Source: Orbilia blumenaviensis (taxonomy: Eukaryota > Ascomycota > Orbiliomycetes > Orbiliales > Orbiliaceae). From it: DNA of 64,000 nucleotides. The stretch spans positions 1,426,001-1,490,000 of the forward strand of contig JAVHNS010000001.1 of NCBI GenBank assembly GCA_036872755.1, read 5' to 3'. Position numbers and translations under genes: made by a program. The notes under the pieces are model-generated. The model saw only the letters and a list, made by a program, of their open reading frames with translations. It did no database searches and was not told the DNA's origin. Numbering within the stretch: the first letter of the stretch is position 1; every line of letters begins with the position of its first letter. This document shows positions 62,627 through 64,000 of this stretch, piece after piece.

Positions 62627-64000
62627 ATGAACCAGATCCAAAGCCTACCTGCAAACTCCAACGATCTGTTGTACGATAGAGACCCAGACCCACTTTCATC
62701 CATACCCCTCACCATGTTAGAAACTCTCGTACCGGTCACGGCCGCAGCAAGCCCAGATTTCCTGTCTGAAATCTTCGACTTCCTATTCAGCTTCGCAACT
62801 TATAACTGGATCTTACGTTTCTCCACCGCCACGTTTGCAGTTATCAGCTCTACAGCTTTCATCTGGACCAGGGTGTTGTATTATCTCTCGCTGTACTATG
62901 AGACGTCTATAACTATTGAAGAAAATGATCCTATTCATGCTCATGTTATGACGTGGCTTACCGTGAATATCTCTACGCGGAGATTACAGGCCAGGACTGC
63001 GAGGGCGAGTGGATATACTGAGGATCAGACTAGAGTTATGGAGTACAATGCCTCGGCGAAGGATGGGAAGTTCCATTTGATTGAATGGCAGAAGTTCCTT
63101 AGTATGTCTCAAGATTCTATTAATAGAAATGTAGTATCTTTATAATCATATATATCACATAGCGGGAAGACTAATAAAGTGATGGATTTTGGTTAGAACC
63201 GGACTTTGAGCCCCATATCGGCGAACATGTTTTCTACTTCCGTGGCAGACGATTCTGGATAACCCGTAGCAAAGACGAGAGTTTTTTGCCAGATGATTTC
63301 TCTCGGAAGCAGTTCACCGGTAAGTAGTATTCATGTCTTTTGTATCCTAAAATACCCTTTACTACATCTAATTAATTATGTATGTAAAAAAAAAAGTCGA
63401 CAAATCAGAATACATCCGCATCTCCTGCTGGGGCCAATCCGCCGACCCCATCAAAGACTTCCTCCAAGAGTCAAAATCAGCCTACCTGACCCAGGAATGT
63501 TCCAAAACTCGCATCTTCCGCCCCAAGGACATCAGCTGGAACCCCAAATGGTACTGCGCTGCAACCCGCGCCACCCGTCCGATCAGTACCATAAGTCTCG
63601 ATGAATCCACAAAAAGCACTTTACTGCAAGACGTCAACGAGTTTTTGAACCCAAAGTCTCCAAGGTGGTACGCTAACAGGGGGATCCCTTACAGGAGGGG
63701 CTATTTACTCCATGGGCCACCTGGGACCGGAAAGACTTCTTTGAGCTTTGCGCTAGGTGGGCTTTTTGGTTTGCCGATTTATTGCCTAAGTCTGGTGGAT
63801 ACGGGGATGACTGAAGACAGGTTACTGGCCTGCTTTGGTGGTCTGCCGAACCGGTGTATTGTCCTGCTTGAGGATATCGACACTGTTGATATTAGTAGGA
63901 GAAGAGATAGTTCTGGTGAAAAGCGAGGTGGGGAAGAGCAGAAGACACAGATGACACTATCTGGATTACTGAACGCCATCGACGGAGTTGCAAGTCATGA
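62627..64000 (+). CDS. BCS1-like AAA ATPase (3' end cut by window edge)
   Basis: BCS1 is a mitochondrial inner-membrane AAA protein that moves the folded Rieske protein across the membrane for complex III. Fungi also have divergent BCS1-like paralogues of unknown function. Exons 62627-63101, 63197-63319 and 63397 to beyond 64000 keep frame and give about 401 residues here. One transmembrane helix lies near 62-90 (FAVISSTAFIWTRVLYYLSL), then the BCS1 N-terminal domain (HVFYFRGRRFWITRS). The AAA domain has Walker A GPPGTGKTS at about 306-314 and Walker B CIVLLEDID at about 353-361, then SGLLNAIDGVASH, the BCS1-type sensor region. No classical presequence is obvious, which suits BCS1. The presequence-less start and diverged N-terminal domain make a paralogue more likely than true Bcs1. 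Exon 3 uses an A-tract AAG acceptor. Confidence 0.88.

Overview
The window is nuclear DNA of a filamentous ascomycete (Pezizomycotina). The evidence is a velvet-domain regulator of the VosA type, mitochondrial complex I subunits (absent from Saccharomyces), a DSC-type rhomboid-like protein, a PHD-plus-MYST acetyltransferase, and short GT-AG introns with CTAAC or CTGAC branch points. I do not assign a genus.

Layout. 1-1632 (-): vosA, 3' end cut by the left edge. About 1.6-16.9 kb: a 15 kb block with no recognisable gene. 16.9-20.5 kb (-): Sas3-like histone acetyltransferase. 21.6-22.1 kb (+): small complex I subunit NDUFA1. 22.8-24.0 kb (-): unidentified acidic protein with a possible readthrough membrane tail. 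25.2-28.5 kb (-): SIT4-associated protein. 28.5-33.3 kb: AT-rich intergenic DNA with a possible small gene. 33.35 kb (+): aegerolysin, followed at about 34.5-35.7 kb by a decayed reading frame full of A-tracts. 37.4-38.2 kb (+): small uncharacterised protein. 39.0-42.0 kb (-): F-box/WD40 protein. 44.5-45.8 kb (+): RraA-like aldolase. 46.1-49.5 kb (-): spliceosome disassembly factor Ntr1/TFIP11. 50.1-51.2 kb (-): Dsc2/UBAC2-like protein. 52.0-52.7 kb (+): ESCRT protein Vps60. 53.5-55.1 kb (-): complex I 51 kDa subunit. 55.9-56.9 kb (-): mitochondrial MnSOD. 57.9-59.3 kb (+): GINS subunit Psf3. 62.6 kb to the right edge (+): BCS1-like AAA ATPase, 3' end cut.

Most genes are conserved housekeeping genes with no operon-like logic. 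There is a mitochondrial theme: two complex I subunits, MnSOD next to the FMN-bearing complex I subunit, and a BCS1-like protein. Exon structures were read by eye. Nearly all close in frame and restore family motifs.

The most unusual observations are an in-frame transmembrane segment directly after a UGA-CUG stop, a 4-nt microexon in the NDUFA1 gene, several introns whose acceptor is an A-tract ending in AAG, a splice donor inside a GT microsatellite, and a decayed A-tract-rich frame beside the aegerolysin gene. Nothing resembles CRISPR, an origin or a clear tRNA.
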